From: Actinomyces sp. UMB0138
GTDB lineage: Bacteria > Bacillota > Negativicutes > Veillonellales > Veillonellaceae
Assembly: GCF_002849225.1 (NCBI RefSeq)
Contig: NZ_PKMC01000001.1
Coordinates: forward strand, 483,932-547,931
DNA length: 64,000 nt
Direction of reading: 5' to 3'
In this document: piece by piece, positions 1-9,766 of the stretch
How positions within the stretch are numbered: the first letter of the stretch is position 1
Layout of the letters: every line of letters begins with the position of its first letter
Made by a program: the position numbers and the translations under genes
Notes under the pieces: generated by a model
Databases searched by the model: none
Told to the model about the DNA's origin: nothing
The model's input: only the letters and a program-made list of their open reading frames with translations

Positions 1-704
1 TTCTACTTGCAGTCGATCCTGTGCCGATAGTTGTCAAAGAGGCGATCGATCTCGAGGTGGATATGGTGATCACCCACCATCCGCTGTACTTGCGCGGCAC
101 GTCTTTCCTAGCAACGACAGATTATAAAGGTAAGGCTGTAACTGATCTACTAATGAATAGAATAGCGTTGGCTAACGCCCACACTAATGCTGATTCTGCG
201 TCGCGGGGCGTGGCGTATGCGCTCGCCGCGGCTTTTGGCTTGAGGGAGACGAGGCCGCTCGCGCCTTCGAAGGATGATCCCACTCTTGGGCTTGGCCGAG
301 TTGGCAGGTTGCCTGAGCCGGTAGAGCTTGCCCAGCTCGCGCGCGAAGCTGCACGGGTGTTGCCGGTGGGCAGCTCCGGAATCCTAATGTCCGGTGATCC
401 GGCTACAAGAATCGAAACCTTTGCTGTCTCAGGGGGCGCGGGCGACTCCCTACTTGAAGCGGCAGCGCGCTCTGGCGCGCAGGCTTATCTGACAGCGGAT
501 TTGCGGCACCATCCAAGCTCCGAACATATTGAGGACGGCGGCTGTGCTTTACTTTGCGGATCGCATTACGCGACTGAATTTCCATGGCTGCCAATAGCTG
601 CGAAGGACATTTCCGGTGAACTCGCAAAGGTAGGACTTGGTATACAGGTATATGTATCCCGTACCATTACAGATCCATGGGTCGAGTATTTTCCAGCAGA
701 ATAG
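1..704 (+). CDS. Nif3-like dinuclear metal centre protein, 5' truncated by window edge
   Basis: This is the C-terminal part (about 234 codons) of a Nif3/YbgI/YqfO family protein; the reading frame is open from base 3, so the true start lies outside the window. Visible metal-ligand motifs are THHP near residue 25 of the visible part (first His pair) and HYATE close to the C-terminus. These are hallmarks of the dinuclear metal site of this family. Family members form toroidal hexamers; their biochemical role is poorly defined, and some are annotated as GTP cyclohydrolase 1 type 2-like. In Actinobacteria the gene commonly precedes the coiled-coil zinc-ribbon gene, as here (9-base gap). Confidence 0.9.
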   Translation, partial: LLAVDPVPIVVKEAIDLEVDMVITHHPLYLRGTSFLATTDYKGKAVTDLLMNRIALANAHTNADSASRGVAYALAAAFGLRETRPLAPSKDDPTLGLGRVGRLPEPVELAQLAREAARVLPVGSSGILMSGDPATRIETFAVSGGAGDSLLEAAARSGAQAYLTADLRHHPSSEHIEDGGCALLCGSHYATEFPWLPIAAKDISGELAKVGLGIQVYVSRTITDPWVEYFPAE

Positions 705-713
705 AGGGGAACA

Positions 714-1448
714 ATGAAGGTAGCGGCATCGGAGCAGATTAAGCTTGTAGACGTTCAAGAAATAGATCAGAAGCTCGCGAAATTGCGGCATCAGAAGAAA
801 ACTCTCCCGGAGCTGGAACAGATTCAGAAGTTGAGGGAGGAGCGGCGATCCCTGGTAGAGGCGCAAGTATCTGTAAAGACGCGTACGCATGATGCACAAC
901 GGCGCCAACGTGATGCTGAAGTAGACGTAGAGAAGGTAGTCTCCAGGCAGAATTTGCAGCAATCTCGCCTAGATTCAGGCGAGGCATCGCATAAGGAATT
1001 GTCCTCATTGCAGGGGGAGCTAAATCAGCTCGCGAGAAGGCGCGCAGAGTTGGAAGCCATCGCTCTCGAGGCCATGGAGCAGGCCGAACAGTTGCAACAG
1101 CAGGTGGATAATTCTACCGCCAAGATTACCCAGCTAGATGAACGGATTCAGGAATTTGAGCAGAAGGTCGGCGAATCTGGCCTCGACCTGGACGAGCAGA
1201 TTGGCAATCTAGAGGACAAGCGCGAGGAACTGATCAGCAACATTGATCCTGATTTGGTTGCCGAATATGAACGGATTCGTGAACGCACCGGTGGTGTTGG
1301 AATAGTTTGTGTTCGGGGCCGCAATGTGGTTGATTCTCATATCGATTTCGCGCCGGCAGAGTGGGAAGAAATTCGTTCAGCTTCTCCGGACGAGCTGATC
1401 TATTCCGAGGAGTACGAATACCTTATTGTCAGGTTGCCGCAGCTCTGA
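714..1448 (+). CDS. Coiled-coil protein of the C4 zinc-ribbon family, with the zinc cysteines lost
   Basis: This 244-residue protein is homologous to the conserved actinobacterial C4-type zinc-ribbon proteins found next to Nif3 (M. tuberculosis Rv2229c type). Residues about 10-185 form a long coiled-coil hairpin rich in E, Q, K and R. The C-terminal 55 residues align with the usual zinc ribbon, including the conserved PPDE-like turn (here SPDE) and the final LIVR. Where relatives carry two CxxC pairs, this protein has VVDS and SEEY, so no zinc site can form. The only cysteine in the tail (GIVCVRG) lies outside the pattern. A GAGGGGAA ribosome site precedes the ATG. The molecular function is unknown. 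Confidence 0.85.
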   Translation: MKVAASEQIKLVDVQEIDQKLAKLRHQKKTLPELEQIQKLREERRSLVEAQVSVKTRTHDAQRRQRDAEVDVEKVVSRQNLQQSRLDSGEASHKELSSLQGELNQLARRRAELEAIALEAMEQAEQLQQQVDNSTAKITQLDERIQEFEQKVGESGLDLDEQIGNLEDKREELISNIDPDLVAEYERIRERTGGVGIVCVRGRNVVDSHIDFAPAEWEEIRSASPDELIYSEEYEYLIVRLPQL

Positions 1449-1484
1449 CTTTGCCAGGGGCTTGCATGCGCGTAAACTGTGTGG

Positions 1485-1830
1485 ACGAGCCGGCCGGACG
1501 GTCGCGGCGTGAGTCGAGGAAAGTCCGGGCTCCACAGGACAGGGTGGTGGCTAACGGCCACCCGGGGTAACCCGCGGGCTAGTGCCACAGAAAAAATACC
1601 GCCTATAGACAACGTCTAGTAGGTAAGGGTGAAAAGGCGAGGTAAGAGCTCACCGCGCGGCAGGTGACTGAAGCGGCATGGTAAACCCCACCCGGAGCAA
1701 GACCAAGTAGCAAGGAAGGTGGTCCGCTTACCCTTGCAGGTAGGTTGCTAGATCCTGTCGGCAACGACAGGGGTAGATGGATGGCCGTCGCCTCTCAATG
1801 AGGTACAGAACCCGGCTTATAGGCCGGCTC
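1485..1830 (+). ncRNA. rnpB: RNase P RNA (type A)
   Basis: This is the catalytic RNA of RNase P, which matures tRNA 5' ends. It was recognised by the conserved 5' core GAGGAAAGTCCGGGCTCC near 1515, the ACAGAA element near 1806, and the closing 3' segment CCCGGCTTATAGGCCGGCTC that pairs with the 5' CGAGCCGGCCGG. Its length of about 345 nt suits the bacterial ancestral type. In many Actinobacteria it sits downstream of the Nif3/zinc-ribbon pair, as here. The boundaries are estimated from the terminal helix and are accurate to a few bases. Open frames across it are not genes. Confidence 0.95.
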
Positions 1831-1880
1831 AAAAATATGGGTTGTGGGGAACCTGCAGGTTCCCCACAACCCATATTTTT
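1831..1880. terminator. Perfect 50-nt palindromic bidirectional terminator
   Basis: Two perfectly complementary 25-nt arms meet at a CTGCAG centre with no loop. The 5' arm starts with AAAAATATGG and the 3' arm ends with CCATATTTTT, so each strand ends the hairpin in a U-run. It directly follows rnpB and overlaps the last bases of the ppgK stop codon on the minus strand, so it should terminate both convergent transcripts. Confidence 0.9.
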
Positions 1881-2625
1881 ATTTGTCTTTTGCAGCTAGG
1901 ATCGCTGCGCCGACTATTCCAGCAGTATTACGTAGCTCGGCCGGTTTTATGGGAGTCTTCAAATCCAGTTTCGGAAGGAACTTCTCGTGATGTCGTGATA
2001 CTCCGCCGCCCACAACGAAAAGGTCAGGGGTGAAGAGCATCTGCAAAGTGGAGTAGTACTTCTGTAACCGTTTTGCCCATTTATCCCAAGAAAGCTTTTT
2101 CTTTTCGCGTACTGAGGCAGCAGCCTTTTGCTCAGCATCATGACCATCAATTTCGATATGCCCGAGCTCGGTGTTCGGCACTAGCACTCCGTCTACTACT
2201 AGGGCAGAACCGATGCCGGTGCCTAGAGTGGTCACAATTACAACACCATGATTATCTTTTGCGGCACCGTATGCGACCTCGGCGTAGCCAGCGGCATCCG
2301 CATCATTTACTGATGTCACCTTATAGCCGGTGTACTTCTCGATTGCGTCGCAGACATTTACACCTACCCACGACTGGTCAAGATTTGCCATAAACATGAC
2401 CGTGCCGTGGCGCTGTGGTGCCGGTAAGGCAACCCCAATCGGGGTGCCCTCCGGTACTTCGCACTTGCGAATTAGCTCGCCTATTACTTCCGCTACTGCT
2501 TTTGGCGTCGCGGGAATCGGAGTCTTAATCTTCTGGCGTTCCTGGGCTAACTCGCCGGTTTCTAGGTCTACCAAAGCTCCTTTGATGCCGGAACCGCCTA
2601 CGTCAACTCCGAATGCAAGCGCCAT
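1879..2625 (-). CDS. ppgK: Polyphosphate glucokinase
   Basis: This ROK-family kinase phosphorylates glucose with polyphosphate (or ATP) to glucose-6-phosphate in the cytosol. It has 248 residues, the usual PpgK length. The N-terminal phosphate-binding motif is [11 protein letters not shown] (residues 8-18), followed by the catalytic region [20 protein letters not shown], and the [14 protein letters not shown] segment typical of polyphosphate glucokinases. The C-terminal VVGGGVS also fits ROK. The gene lies 12 bases downstream of map and is probably cotranscribed with it. Polyphosphate glucokinases are characteristic of Actinobacteria. Confidence 0.95.
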   Translation of the reverse strand: MALAFGVDVGGSGIKGALVDLETGELAQERQKIKTPIPATPKAVAEVIGELIRKCEVPEGTPIGVALPAPQRHGTVMFMANLDQSWVGVNVCDAIEKYTGYKVTSVNDADAAGYAEVAYGAAKDNHGVVIVTTLGTGIGSALVVDGVLVPNTELGHIEIDGHDAEQKAAASVREKKKLSWDKWAKRLQKYYSTLQMLFTPDLFVVGGGVSRHHEKFLPKLDLKTPIKPAELRNTAGIVGAAILAAKDK

Positions 2626-2637
2626 TGATTGCCCTTT

Positions 2638-3525
2638 CTAGTTCTGCGTCGGCAAGGTCAGGATCTCGGCCCCGTCCTCAGTCACAACGATCGTGTGCTC
2701 AAACTGTGCGGTGCGGGAACGATCAGCTGTAACAACTGTCCAGTCGTCGTCCCATTGTTTCCAATCAATACTACCCAAAGTGAGCATGGGTTCGATGGTG
2801 AACACCATCCCTACTTCCATCACTTCGTTAGCGCCCGGCGAAGCATCGTAGTGGGGGACGATTAGTCCTGAATGGAATGCTTCCCCAACTCCGTGGCCGG
2901 TATAGTCGCGAACTACTCCGTAATCGAAGCGCTTAGCGTAAGACTCAATTACCCTTCCAATGACGTTGATTTCGCGTCCCGGCTTTACGGCCTTTATGCC
3001 GCGCATCATTGCTTTTTCTGTGCGCTCGATTAGTAGCCTAGACTCCTCGTCTACATTACCTACCTCGACCATTGCACAGGTATCGCCGTGGACTCCGTTC
3101 TTGTAGGCGGTGACATCGAGGTTCACGATGTCGCCATCTTCGAGTGGGCGATCATCCGGAATGCCGTGGCAAATTACCTCATTTACTGAAGTGCAAATAG
3201 ATTTGGGGAATCCCATGTAACCCAGGCAGGACGGGTAGGCATCGTGGTCGATAATGTATTGGTGGGCTATTTTATCTAGCTCATCTGTAGTAACACCGGG
3301 GGCAACGGCCTTGGCTGCTTCGGCGAGCGCATCGGCAGCGATGCGTCCTGCAATTCGAATCTTCTCTACGGTCTCTGGATCCTTGGTGTCAGAGGCAGTT
3401 ACGACCTCTGGGCCATCATGGAACATGTACTCAGGGCGTTCAATGTGTCCGGGTACTGCGAGCCTCGGAGAAAGCTGGCCCGCCTTGGTGTTTCCTAAGG
3501 GTGCACGGTTAGCAAGATTATTCAT
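2638..3525 (-). CDS. map: Methionine aminopeptidase type I (long actinobacterial form)
   Basis: This enzyme removes the initiator methionine from nascent proteins. Its five metal ligands are visible as D137, D148, H211, E245 and E276, and the substrate His is H120 in [10 protein letters not shown]. At 295 residues it carries an N-terminal extension of about 45 residues before the catalytic fold, like the mycobacterial MetAP1c (MapB) form, in which the extension is thought to contact the ribosome. The start ATG at 3525 is the first in frame. It is followed by ppgK on the same strand. Confidence 0.95.
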   Translation of the reverse strand: MNNLANRAPLGNTKAGQLSPRLAVPGHIERPEYMFHDGPEVVTASDTKDPETVEKIRIAGRIAADALAEAAKAVAPGVTTDELDKIAHQYIIDHDAYPSCLGYMGFPKSICTSVNEVICHGIPDDRPLEDGDIVNLDVTAYKNGVHGDTCAMVEVGNVDEESRLLIERTEKAMMRGIKAVKPGREINVIGRVIESYAKRFDYGVVRDYTGHGVGEAFHSGLIVPHYDASPGANEVMEVGMVFTIEPMLTLGSIDWKQWDDDWTVVTADRSRTAQFEHTIVVTEDGAEILTLPTQN

Positions 3526-3626
3526 GCTCCCATTCTAAAGCCCCATAGGGGCGGACTGAATTCATAAGCAGGCCCCTGTCGCGGTAACCTTGGTGTGCAA
3601 AGGAACTTGGTGGAGGAAAAGTTTTT

Positions 3627-4703
3627 ATGACTAGCCAGCTCACCCCATTAGATGGGCCAGGTATTGAGGCTGCGGTTAAGGAAGCACTGGAAGCTTTCGC
3701 AGCAGCTACTGATCTAGAAGAATTGAAGGCTCTGAAGGCGCAACATATTGGCGATGGTTCTCCAATCGCGTCGGCCAATCGCATGATGCGAGAGGTGCCG
3801 AAGGAGCAAAAGGCCGAGGCGGGAAAGCGCATGGGTGCAGCCCGTGGCGCCGTGCAAAGTGCATTTGCTAAGAGGAATGAAGAACTTGCGCGGGAGGCTG
3901 AAGAGCGTGCACTCGCACAGGAAGTAGTGGATGTTACGGTGCCTACCGACCGTTCACTAACGGGAGCCCGTCACCCACTAGAAACGCTCATGGAACAAAT
4001 ATCCGACTTCTTCGTCTCGATGGGGTGGGATATTGCAGATGGTCCTGAAATTGAGCACGAATGGTTCAATTTTGACGCGCTCAACTTCGATATTGATCAT
4101 CCGGCCCGGCAGATGCAGGATACTTTTTACGTCGATGGGACCTCTATTGGCGGACAATCTGTGCGCGAGGGAAACCTAGTCATGCGTACTCATACTTCCC
4201 CGGTGCAAGCTCGAGTGCTTCTCGATAAAGAGCCGCCCGTTTACGTTGCCTGCCCAGGCAAGGTCTTCCGATCCGATGAGCTGGATGCTACTCACACGCC
4301 AGTGTTCCACCAGGTTGAAGGTTTGGCAGTTGACAAGGGCATCACTATGGCTCATCTGAAGGGGACGTTGGACCACTTTGCCAAGACGATGTTCGGCCCG
4401 GAGGCAAAGACTCGGTTGCGTCCCTCATACTTCCCATTTACCGAGCCAAGTGCCGAAATGGACCTGTGGTTCCCGCAGAAGAAGGGGGGCGCCGGCTGGA
4501 TCGAGTGGGGCGGTTGTGGCATGGTCAATCCCAATGTCTTACGCGCCTGCGGTATCGATCCCGACGTCTATACGGGATTCGCATTCGGCATGGGAATTGA
4601 GCGTACATTGATGCTGCAGCATGGAATTGCTGACATGCATGACATTGTCGAGGGCGACGTCCGTTTCTCGAGTCAATTTGGTACTACCGGAAGGGGCAAT
4701 TGA
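3627..4703 (+). CDS. pheS: Phenylalanyl-tRNA synthetase alpha subunit
   Basis: This is the catalytic subunit of the alpha2-beta2 class II synthetase that charges tRNA-Phe. It has 358 residues. An N-terminal coiled-coil arm (about 1-100) is followed by the catalytic domain, with [17 protein letters not shown], class II motif 2 around [20 protein letters not shown], and motif 3 near [19 protein letters not shown] site lies 10 bases before the ATG. The TGA stop overlaps the pheT ATG by one base, indicating translational coupling. Confidence 0.97.
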   Translation: MTSQLTPLDGPGIEAAVKEALEAFAAATDLEELKALKAQHIGDGSPIASANRMMREVPKEQKAEAGKRMGAARGAVQSAFAKRNEELAREAEERALAQEVVDVTVPTDRSLTGARHPLETLMEQISDFFVSMGWDIADGPEIEHEWFNFDALNFDIDHPARQMQDTFYVDGTSIGGQSVREGNLVMRTHTSPVQARVLLDKEPPVYVACPGKVFRSDELDATHTPVFHQVEGLAVDKGITMAHLKGTLDHFAKTMFGPEAKTRLRPSYFPFTEPSAEMDLWFPQKKGGAGWIEWGGCGMVNPNVLRACGIDPDVYTGFAFGMGIERTLMLQHGIADMHDIVEGDVRFSSQFGTTGRGN

Positions 4704-7258
4704 TGCCGTACGTAACTTTGGATTGGCTTGGCGAGCACACCAAGATCGCCGAAGGAACAGATGCAGCTCAACTTGCAGCTGATCTGGTGAAGGTGGGTAT
4801 CGAAGAAGAAGAGATCCATGCCTCGCAGGTGCAGGGTCCGCTGGTAGTGGGCAAGGTGCTGACTCAGGAGCCAAAGGAACAGAAGAACGGCAAGGTTATC
4901 AACTACTGCCGTGTAGACGTCGGGGTACACAACGACGCTCCCGGTGAGGGCAAAGAACCGTCGGATCTGCCTTCGCGGGGGATCATCTGCGGCGCGCATA
5001 ACTTTGGTCCGGGTGACCTGGTTGCTGTTGTGTTGCCTGGAGCGGTCCTTCCGGGTCCATTTTCTATTAGCTCTAGGAAGACTTACGGACACATCTCTGA
5101 CGGCATGATCTGCTCTGAGCGCGAGCTGGGGCTTTCGAATGAACATAATGGCATTCTGGTGCTTACAGAACGCTATTCTCCGGAGCAGATACCTGAGCCA
5201 GGCGAGTCGTTAATGGATCTGTTTGGCTTCGGCGAAGAGATCTTGGAAGTGAACGTCACCCCTGATAGGGGCTATTGTTTCTCGATGCGTGGTCTTGCCA
5301 GGGAATACTCTCATTCCACAGGGCAGCCGTTTGAGGACCCAGGTATTGCTCCCGTGCCGGAGGCTGATGGTAAGGGATTCAGCGTAAAGATCTCGGACCA
5401 GAACCCCATTCGCGGGAACATTGGTTGCGATCGTTTCGTAACGCGCGTGGTGCGTGGCGTCGATCCGCAGGCAAAGACTCCTGAGTGGATGGTTCATCGT
5501 CTAGAGGTAGCTGGGATGCGCTCGCTTTCTTTGCCCGTAGACGTCACTAACTACGTGATGATGGATCTTGGACAGCCAATGCACGCATACGATCTGTCTA
5601 AGGTAGACGAGGCTTTGCACGTGCGTCGCGCTAAGGCAGGCGAGAGCCTAACTACTCTTGACGAGGTAAAGCGCGAATTGGATCCCGAAGACCTACTTAT
5701 CTGTGACGGTGCGCAGGGAAACCGAGTGCTTGCCATTGCAGGTGTGATGGGTGGTGCGGATACCGAGGTCGAGGAGGGCACCACCGATGTGTTGCTCGAA
5801 GCAGCCCACTTTGACGCAGTGTCTATTGCGCGCTCCTCGCGGCGGCACAAGCTACCTACCGAAGCCGCAAAACGCTTCGAGCGCGGGGTGGACCCACAGC
5901 TGCAGGCGGTAGCCGCTCAGCGCGCGGTTGATCTGTTGGTCGAGTACGGTCACGGAGAAGCAGACAGTCATATTACTGATCTGAACAACGTTCCTGAGCC
6001 GACCCCGATTGCTATGGGCCAGTCGTATCCTTCCAGGCTCACGGGCGTCGATTACGGTGTTGGCCGAATAACTGAGCTGCTCGAGATGATTGGTGCGCAG
6101 GTAGATCAGGATGGGGACCAGCTTCGTGTTACTGCGCCGTCGTGGCGTCCCGATCTTACCGGGCCGGCGGATTTGGTAGAAGAGATCGCTCGTTTGGATG
6201 GCTACGACAAGATTGAGTCGATTGTGCCGCATGCTCCGGCAGGAACTGGCCTTTCTTTCTCTCAGGCTGTCCGTCGCGATGTGCAAAACGGTCTCGCTGC
6301 TTCTGGTCTTACCCAGGTGCTGTCGTACCCGTTCGTAGGGGATGCTTTTGATAGGCAGCGCCTAGAGGAGCAGGATTCGCGCAGGGATGCGGTGAAGCTT
6401 GCTAACCCGCTGGCCGCTGATCATCCTTATCTGCGTACTTCAATTCTCGATTCGCTCCTGCCTGTGGCGGAACTGAATATCGCCCGTGGCACTGAATCTC
6501 TAGCAATCTTCGAGGTAGGAAAGGTCTACTTCGCTAAGGGAACTGTGCCTGCGTCACTGCCAAGGGCAGATAAAAGGCCGGATGAGCAAACCATTGCCGC
6601 CCTACACAAGGGGGTACCGAGCCAGCCGCAGCACGTCGGGATAATTCTTGCCGGTCAGGCAGGGCCAACCGGTGTTCTCGGGAGCGTCCGTAATTTTGAC
6701 TGGGCAGATGGAATTGAGCTGGCGCGCAGTATTTGCCGCATTGCCGGGGTGCAAATGGACGTTGAGGCACTCGCCGAATTGCCCGAACCGTTCCATCCAG
6801 GCCGAGTCGCACGGCTGAGTGTAGAAGGTAAGGAAATTGGTCGAGCAGGTGAATTGCACCCGCAGGTAGTGACTGAGTATCACTTGCCTGCCCGCGCAGT
6901 TGCTTGTGAGCTAGACCTGTCGGCTGTTTTGCAGAAGGCTTCGCAAGAGCCTAAGCAGGTTAAAGCTGTCTCTACCTTCCCGCCTTCGAAGGAAGATATT
7001 GCGCTCGTAGTGGATGAATCTCTTCCTGCCGAGGACGTAGCACAGCTCATTCGTACTTTGCTTGGTGATGTTTGTGAAGAAGTACGCCTCTTCGATATTT
7101 ACCGTGGTGCGAACATTGGGGAAGGGAAGAAGTCGCTTGCCTTCTCGATGAAGATGCGCGCTGCGGATCGCACGCTGACAGCGGAAGAAACAGCTTCTTT
7201 GCGTAAGCGAATAGTGAAGAAGGCTGGCAAGAAGTTTGGAGCTGAGCTTCGTAGCTAG
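4703..7258 (+). CDS. pheT: Phenylalanyl-tRNA synthetase beta subunit
   Basis: This is the 851-residue beta subunit. It has an N-terminal tRNA-binding (EMAPII-like) domain (about 40-160), B3/B4 editing and B5 domains in the middle (the editing region includes LPTEAAKRFERGVDP), and a C-terminal anticodon-binding ferredoxin-like domain that begins near VSTFPPSKEDIALVVDE. I placed the start at ATG 4703, which overlaps the pheS stop as TGATG. A TTG one codon earlier is also in frame but less likely. It forms an operon with pheS. Confidence 0.97.
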   Translation: MPYVTLDWLGEHTKIAEGTDAAQLAADLVKVGIEEEEIHASQVQGPLVVGKVLTQEPKEQKNGKVINYCRVDVGVHNDAPGEGKEPSDLPSRGIICGAHNFGPGDLVAVVLPGAVLPGPFSISSRKTYGHISDGMICSERELGLSNEHNGILVLTERYSPEQIPEPGESLMDLFGFGEEILEVNVTPDRGYCFSMRGLAREYSHSTGQPFEDPGIAPVPEADGKGFSVKISDQNPIRGNIGCDRFVTRVVRGVDPQAKTPEWMVHRLEVAGMRSLSLPVDVTNYVMMDLGQPMHAYDLSKVDEALHVRRAKAGESLTTLDEVKRELDPEDLLICDGAQGNRVLAIAGVMGGADTEVEEGTTDVLLEAAHFDAVSIARSSRRHKLPTEAAKRFERGVDPQLQAVAAQRAVDLLVEYGHGEADSHITDLNNVPEPTPIAMGQSYPSRLTGVDYGVGRITELLEMIGAQVDQDGDQLRVTAPSWRPDLTGPADLVEEIARLDGYDKIESIVPHAPAGTGLSFSQAVRRDVQNGLAASGLTQVLSYPFVGDAFDRQRLEEQDSRRDAVKLANPLAADHPYLRTSILDSLLPVAELNIARGTESLAIFEVGKVYFAKGTVPASLPRADKRPDEQTIAALHKGVPSQPQHVGIILAGQAGPTGVLGSVRNFDWADGIELARSICRIAGVQMDVEALAELPEPFHPGRVARLSVEGKEIGRAGELHPQVVTEYHLPARAVACELDLSAVLQKASQEPKQVKAVSTFPPSKEDIALVVDESLPAEDVAQLIRTLLGDVCEEVRLFDIYRGANIGEGKKSLAFSMKMRAADRTLTAEETASLRKRIVKKAGKKFGAELRS

Positions 7259-7288
7259 TTTGCTTAGGTAAGAGGACCCAAGAGCAAG

Positions 7289-7320
7289 ATTCCGCGCCCC
7301 GGCTGGGGGCGCGGAATTTC
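7289..7320 (+). terminator. Rho-independent terminator after pheST
   Basis: A perfect 12-bp GC-rich stem (ATTCCGCGCCCC at 7289-7300 with its complement at 7306-7317) encloses a 5-base loop. It is followed by a short T-rich stretch, 31 bases after the pheT stop. Confidence 0.88.
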
Positions 7321-7375
7321 ATTTATTGGGACTTTTTATTACGCAATATCGAAACTTTGGAGCGATACTTAACGC

Positions 7376-7882
7376 ATGAAGACGTTAGTAGCAGTTGCGA
7401 CAAAACATGGTTCCACAGGTGAAATCGGTGACGTCATCGTCGATGAGCTGCGAAACGCAGGTCACGAGGCAAAACGGGTTGATCCAGGTAAAGTCCGCGA
7501 CCTATCCGGCATTGACGCCGTAGTCTTGGGTAGTGCGGTATACATGACTCAGTGGCTCGAAGGGGCAGGTGATTTTGCAAAGAAGTTCGGTGAAGAGCTT
7601 CGCACATTGCCTATGTGGGCATTCTCGGTCGGTCTTTCGGGGGTTCCTAAGGGCAATGTCCAAGATCCCTCCAGGGTAGGGCCAGTTCTTCTGTCTATGG
7701 AACCGATCGATTATGTCACCTTCAAGGGCAAGTTGGATCCCACTGTGCTGAATTTGCGTGAACGTACCGTTGCCCGTCTTGGCGGTGCTTTAGAGGGCGA
7801 TTTCCGCGAGTGGGAACGCATCCGCAAGTGGGCTCAGCAGGTGGCTTCTAAGCTTGATGAGCTCGAAGCCAAGAAGAATTAG
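7376..7882 (+). CDS. Flavodoxin-domain protein (HemG/protoporphyrinogen oxidase-like)
   Basis: This 168-residue protein has an N-terminal FMN phosphate-binding loop, VATKHGSTGEIGDVI (residues 7-21), followed by VVLGSAVYMTQW. The arrangement resembles flavodoxin-domain proteins related to HemG-type menaquinone-dependent protoporphyrinogen IX dehydrogenase. The sequence supports an FMN-binding redox protein, but the substrate cannot be read from it. It stands alone between two hairpin terminators, at the position that argCJBDF occupy in mycobacteria. Confidence 0.8.
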   Translation: MKTLVAVATKHGSTGEIGDVIVDELRNAGHEAKRVDPGKVRDLSGIDAVVLGSAVYMTQWLEGAGDFAKKFGEELRTLPMWAFSVGLSGVPKGNVQDPSRVGPVLLSMEPIDYVTFKGKLDPTVLNLRERTVARLGGALEGDFREWERIRKWAQQVASKLDELEAKKN

Positions 7883-7898
7883 CAGTTAGTAATACTCG

Positions 7899-7930
7899 AA
7901 GGTGGGCGGCTTTGGCCGTCCACCTTGGTT
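7899..7930 (+). terminator. Rho-independent terminator after the flavodoxin gene
   Basis: A 12-13-bp stem (AAGGTGGGCGGC at 7899-7910 with GGCCGTCCACCTT at 7914-7926, including one G-U pair) encloses a TTT loop and is followed by GGTTT. It separates the flavodoxin gene from the argR promoter. Confidence 0.85.
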
Positions 7931-7938
7931 TAACCTCA

Positions 7939-7976
7939 TTGTCATGATTATGCGTAATAATGTATAGTTATGCGCA
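7939..7976 (+). promoter_or_regulatory. argR promoter with overlapping ARG-box-like AT-rich imperfect repeats
   Basis: A -35 hexamer TTGTCA (7939-7944) and a -10 hexamer TATAGT (7963-7968) are separated by 18 bases. Between and across them lie TTATGCGTAATAATGTATA and a second TTATGCGCA, which resemble the AT-rich weak palindromes bound by arginine repressors. Autoregulation of argRGH by ArgR is therefore likely. The operator assignment is by resemblance only. Confidence 0.55.
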
Positions 7977-8001
7977 CAGTCTTTCTGAAGGAGATACGCG
8001 A

Positions 8002-8511
8002 ATGGGACAGGTTAGGCCAGGAACTAAAGCTGCGCGTAGGGCAGCGATTGCCGAGATCTTTGCATCGGAAACTATTGGATCTCAATCTGAGCTCCGTGAT
8101 GCTCTAGGGGCCCGTGGAATCACTACTACTCAGGCAACCTTGTCTCGAGACCTGGTCGAGATGCATGCGACAAAGGTTCGTAACGAATCGGGGGACTATG
8201 TTTACGGTCTCTCGACTACCCGGGTTGTGCCTGGAGAGGTATCTACAGAATCGGGTGAAGTGAGGCTCCGACGATGGAGCCAAGACCTAGTGGTGGCAGC
8301 TACGGCCGTGGCCCATCAGGTGGTTCTTAGGACGCCTGCTGGTGCTGCCCAGCTGCTTGCTTCTGCCATCGATGGGGCGATGCTTGAAGGCGTGGTGGGC
8401 TGTGTTGCGGGCGATGACACCGTCCTCATCATCTGTGTCGATCCGGAGCAAGCCGAAGAAGTGACCCAATATCTAATGAATTTCGCAGAGTCGCGTGGAA
8501 CTGAAAATTGA
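8002..8511 (+). CDS. argR: Arginine repressor
   Basis: This is the hexameric, arginine-responsive regulator of arginine genes, 169 residues long. The N-terminal winged helix (about 10-75) contains [20 protein letters not shown] and [13 protein letters not shown]. The C-terminal arginine-binding and oligomerisation domain shows [15 protein letters not shown] and [13 protein letters not shown] chose ATG 8002 because GAAGGAG lies 8 bases upstream; an upstream in-frame ATG at 7960 overlaps the promoter. The gene is first in an argR-argG-argH cluster. Confidence 0.95.
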   Translation: MGQVRPGTKAARRAAIAEIFASETIGSQSELRDALGARGITTTQATLSRDLVEMHATKVRNESGDYVYGLSTTRVVPGEVSTESGEVRLRRWSQDLVVAATAVAHQVVLRTPAGAAQLLASAIDGAMLEGVVGCVAGDDTVLIICVDPEQAEEVTQYLMNFAESRGTEN

Positions 8512-8524
8512 GGGGGAGTATGAG

Positions 8525-9757
8525 ATGTCAAAGAAAAGGATTGTATTAGCCTATTCCGGTGGCCTAGATACCTCGGTAGCGATCGGCTGGATTGGTGAAC
8601 AAACTGGAGCCGAGGTTATTGCCGTTGCAGTCGATGTCGGCCAGGGCGGGGAAGACCTCGAGGTAATCAGACAGAGGGCGTTGGATTGCGGAGCGGTGGA
8701 AGCTTACGTCGCTGATGCTAAAGAAGAATTTGCTTCCGAATACTGCATGCCTGCTCTGCAGGCAAACGCGTTGTACCAAGATAAATATCCGCTGGTGTCG
8801 GCCATTTCTAGGCCGCTAATTGTGAAGCATCTTGTTCGTGCAGCTAGGCAGTTTGGCGCTGACACGATGGCGCATGGGTGCACCGGCAAGGGAAATGACC
8901 AGGTTAGGTTTGAGGTCTCCTTTACCTCTATGGCTCCCGATCTCAGTTGTATCTCTCCGGTGCGGGATCTAGCACTGACGCGGGACGTGGCGATTGAATA
9001 TGGCCAGGAGCACCAGCTGCCCATTGAAACAACGAAACACAATCCGTTCTCAATCGATCAAAACGTGTGGGGCAGGGCTGTAGAGACAGGATTTTTGGAG
9101 GATCTGTGGAACGCGCCCACTAAAGATGTTTATACCTACACGGATGATCCCACTTACCCGCCGCTTCCCGACGAGTTAGTCATCTCATTCGAGAAGGGAA
9201 TTCCCGTTGCTATTGACGGAAATCTAATGAATCCGCTTCAGATTATTCAGGAATTGAATACCAGGGCGGGAGCCCAGGGGATAGGTCGAATCGATATTGT
9301 CGAGGACCGCCTGGTGGGCATCAAGTCCAGAGAGATTTACGAGGCTCCCGGTGCGATCGCGCTGATCGAAGCTCACAGAGAACTAGAGAATGTCACCATC
9401 GAGCGCGAGCAGGCGCGATTCAAGAGACAGGTGGATCGGCGCTGGGCAGAGCTGGTCTATGACGCCCAGTGGTTTAGTCCGTTAAAGAAATCTTTGGATG
9501 CTTTTATCAAAGACACGCAAACCTATGTGACTGGGGATATTCGCCTACAACTACATGGGGGTAGGGCTACTGTGACTGGGCGTCGTTCGGAGTCTTCGCT
9601 CTACGATTTCAATCTGGCAACTTACGAGACTGGGGATACGTTTGACCAGTCCTATGCTAAGGGGTTCATTGAAATCTACGGGTTGCCGGCGAAGCTAGCT
9701 GCGGCTCGTGACGTGAAGTTTGGGCACGGCGTGGATTTCGGTATAGGCAATTTGTAG
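8525..9757 (+). CDS. argG: Argininosuccinate synthase
   Basis: This enzyme condenses citrulline and aspartate with ATP to argininosuccinate. The protein has 410 residues and begins [19 protein letters not shown], where AYSGGLDTS is the PP-loop ATP pyrophosphatase signature. [13 protein letters not shown] and the downstream [17 protein letters not shown] are also family-typical. ATG 8525 is preceded by AGGGGGAG six bases upstream; an earlier in-frame start at 8495 would lie inside argR. It lies 13 bases after argR and 9 bases before argH. Confidence 0.97.
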   Translation: MSKKRIVLAYSGGLDTSVAIGWIGEQTGAEVIAVAVDVGQGGEDLEVIRQRALDCGAVEAYVADAKEEFASEYCMPALQANALYQDKYPLVSAISRPLIVKHLVRAARQFGADTMAHGCTGKGNDQVRFEVSFTSMAPDLSCISPVRDLALTRDVAIEYGQEHQLPIETTKHNPFSIDQNVWGRAVETGFLEDLWNAPTKDVYTYTDDPTYPPLPDELVISFEKGIPVAIDGNLMNPLQIIQELNTRAGAQGIGRIDIVEDRLVGIKSREIYEAPGAIALIEAHRELENVTIEREQARFKRQVDRRWAELVYDAQWFSPLKKSLDAFIKDTQTYVTGDIRLQLHGGRATVTGRRSESSLYDFNLATYETGDTFDQSYAKGFIEIYGLPAKLAAARDVKFGHGVDFGIGNL

Positions 9758-9766
9758 GGTGCATCG

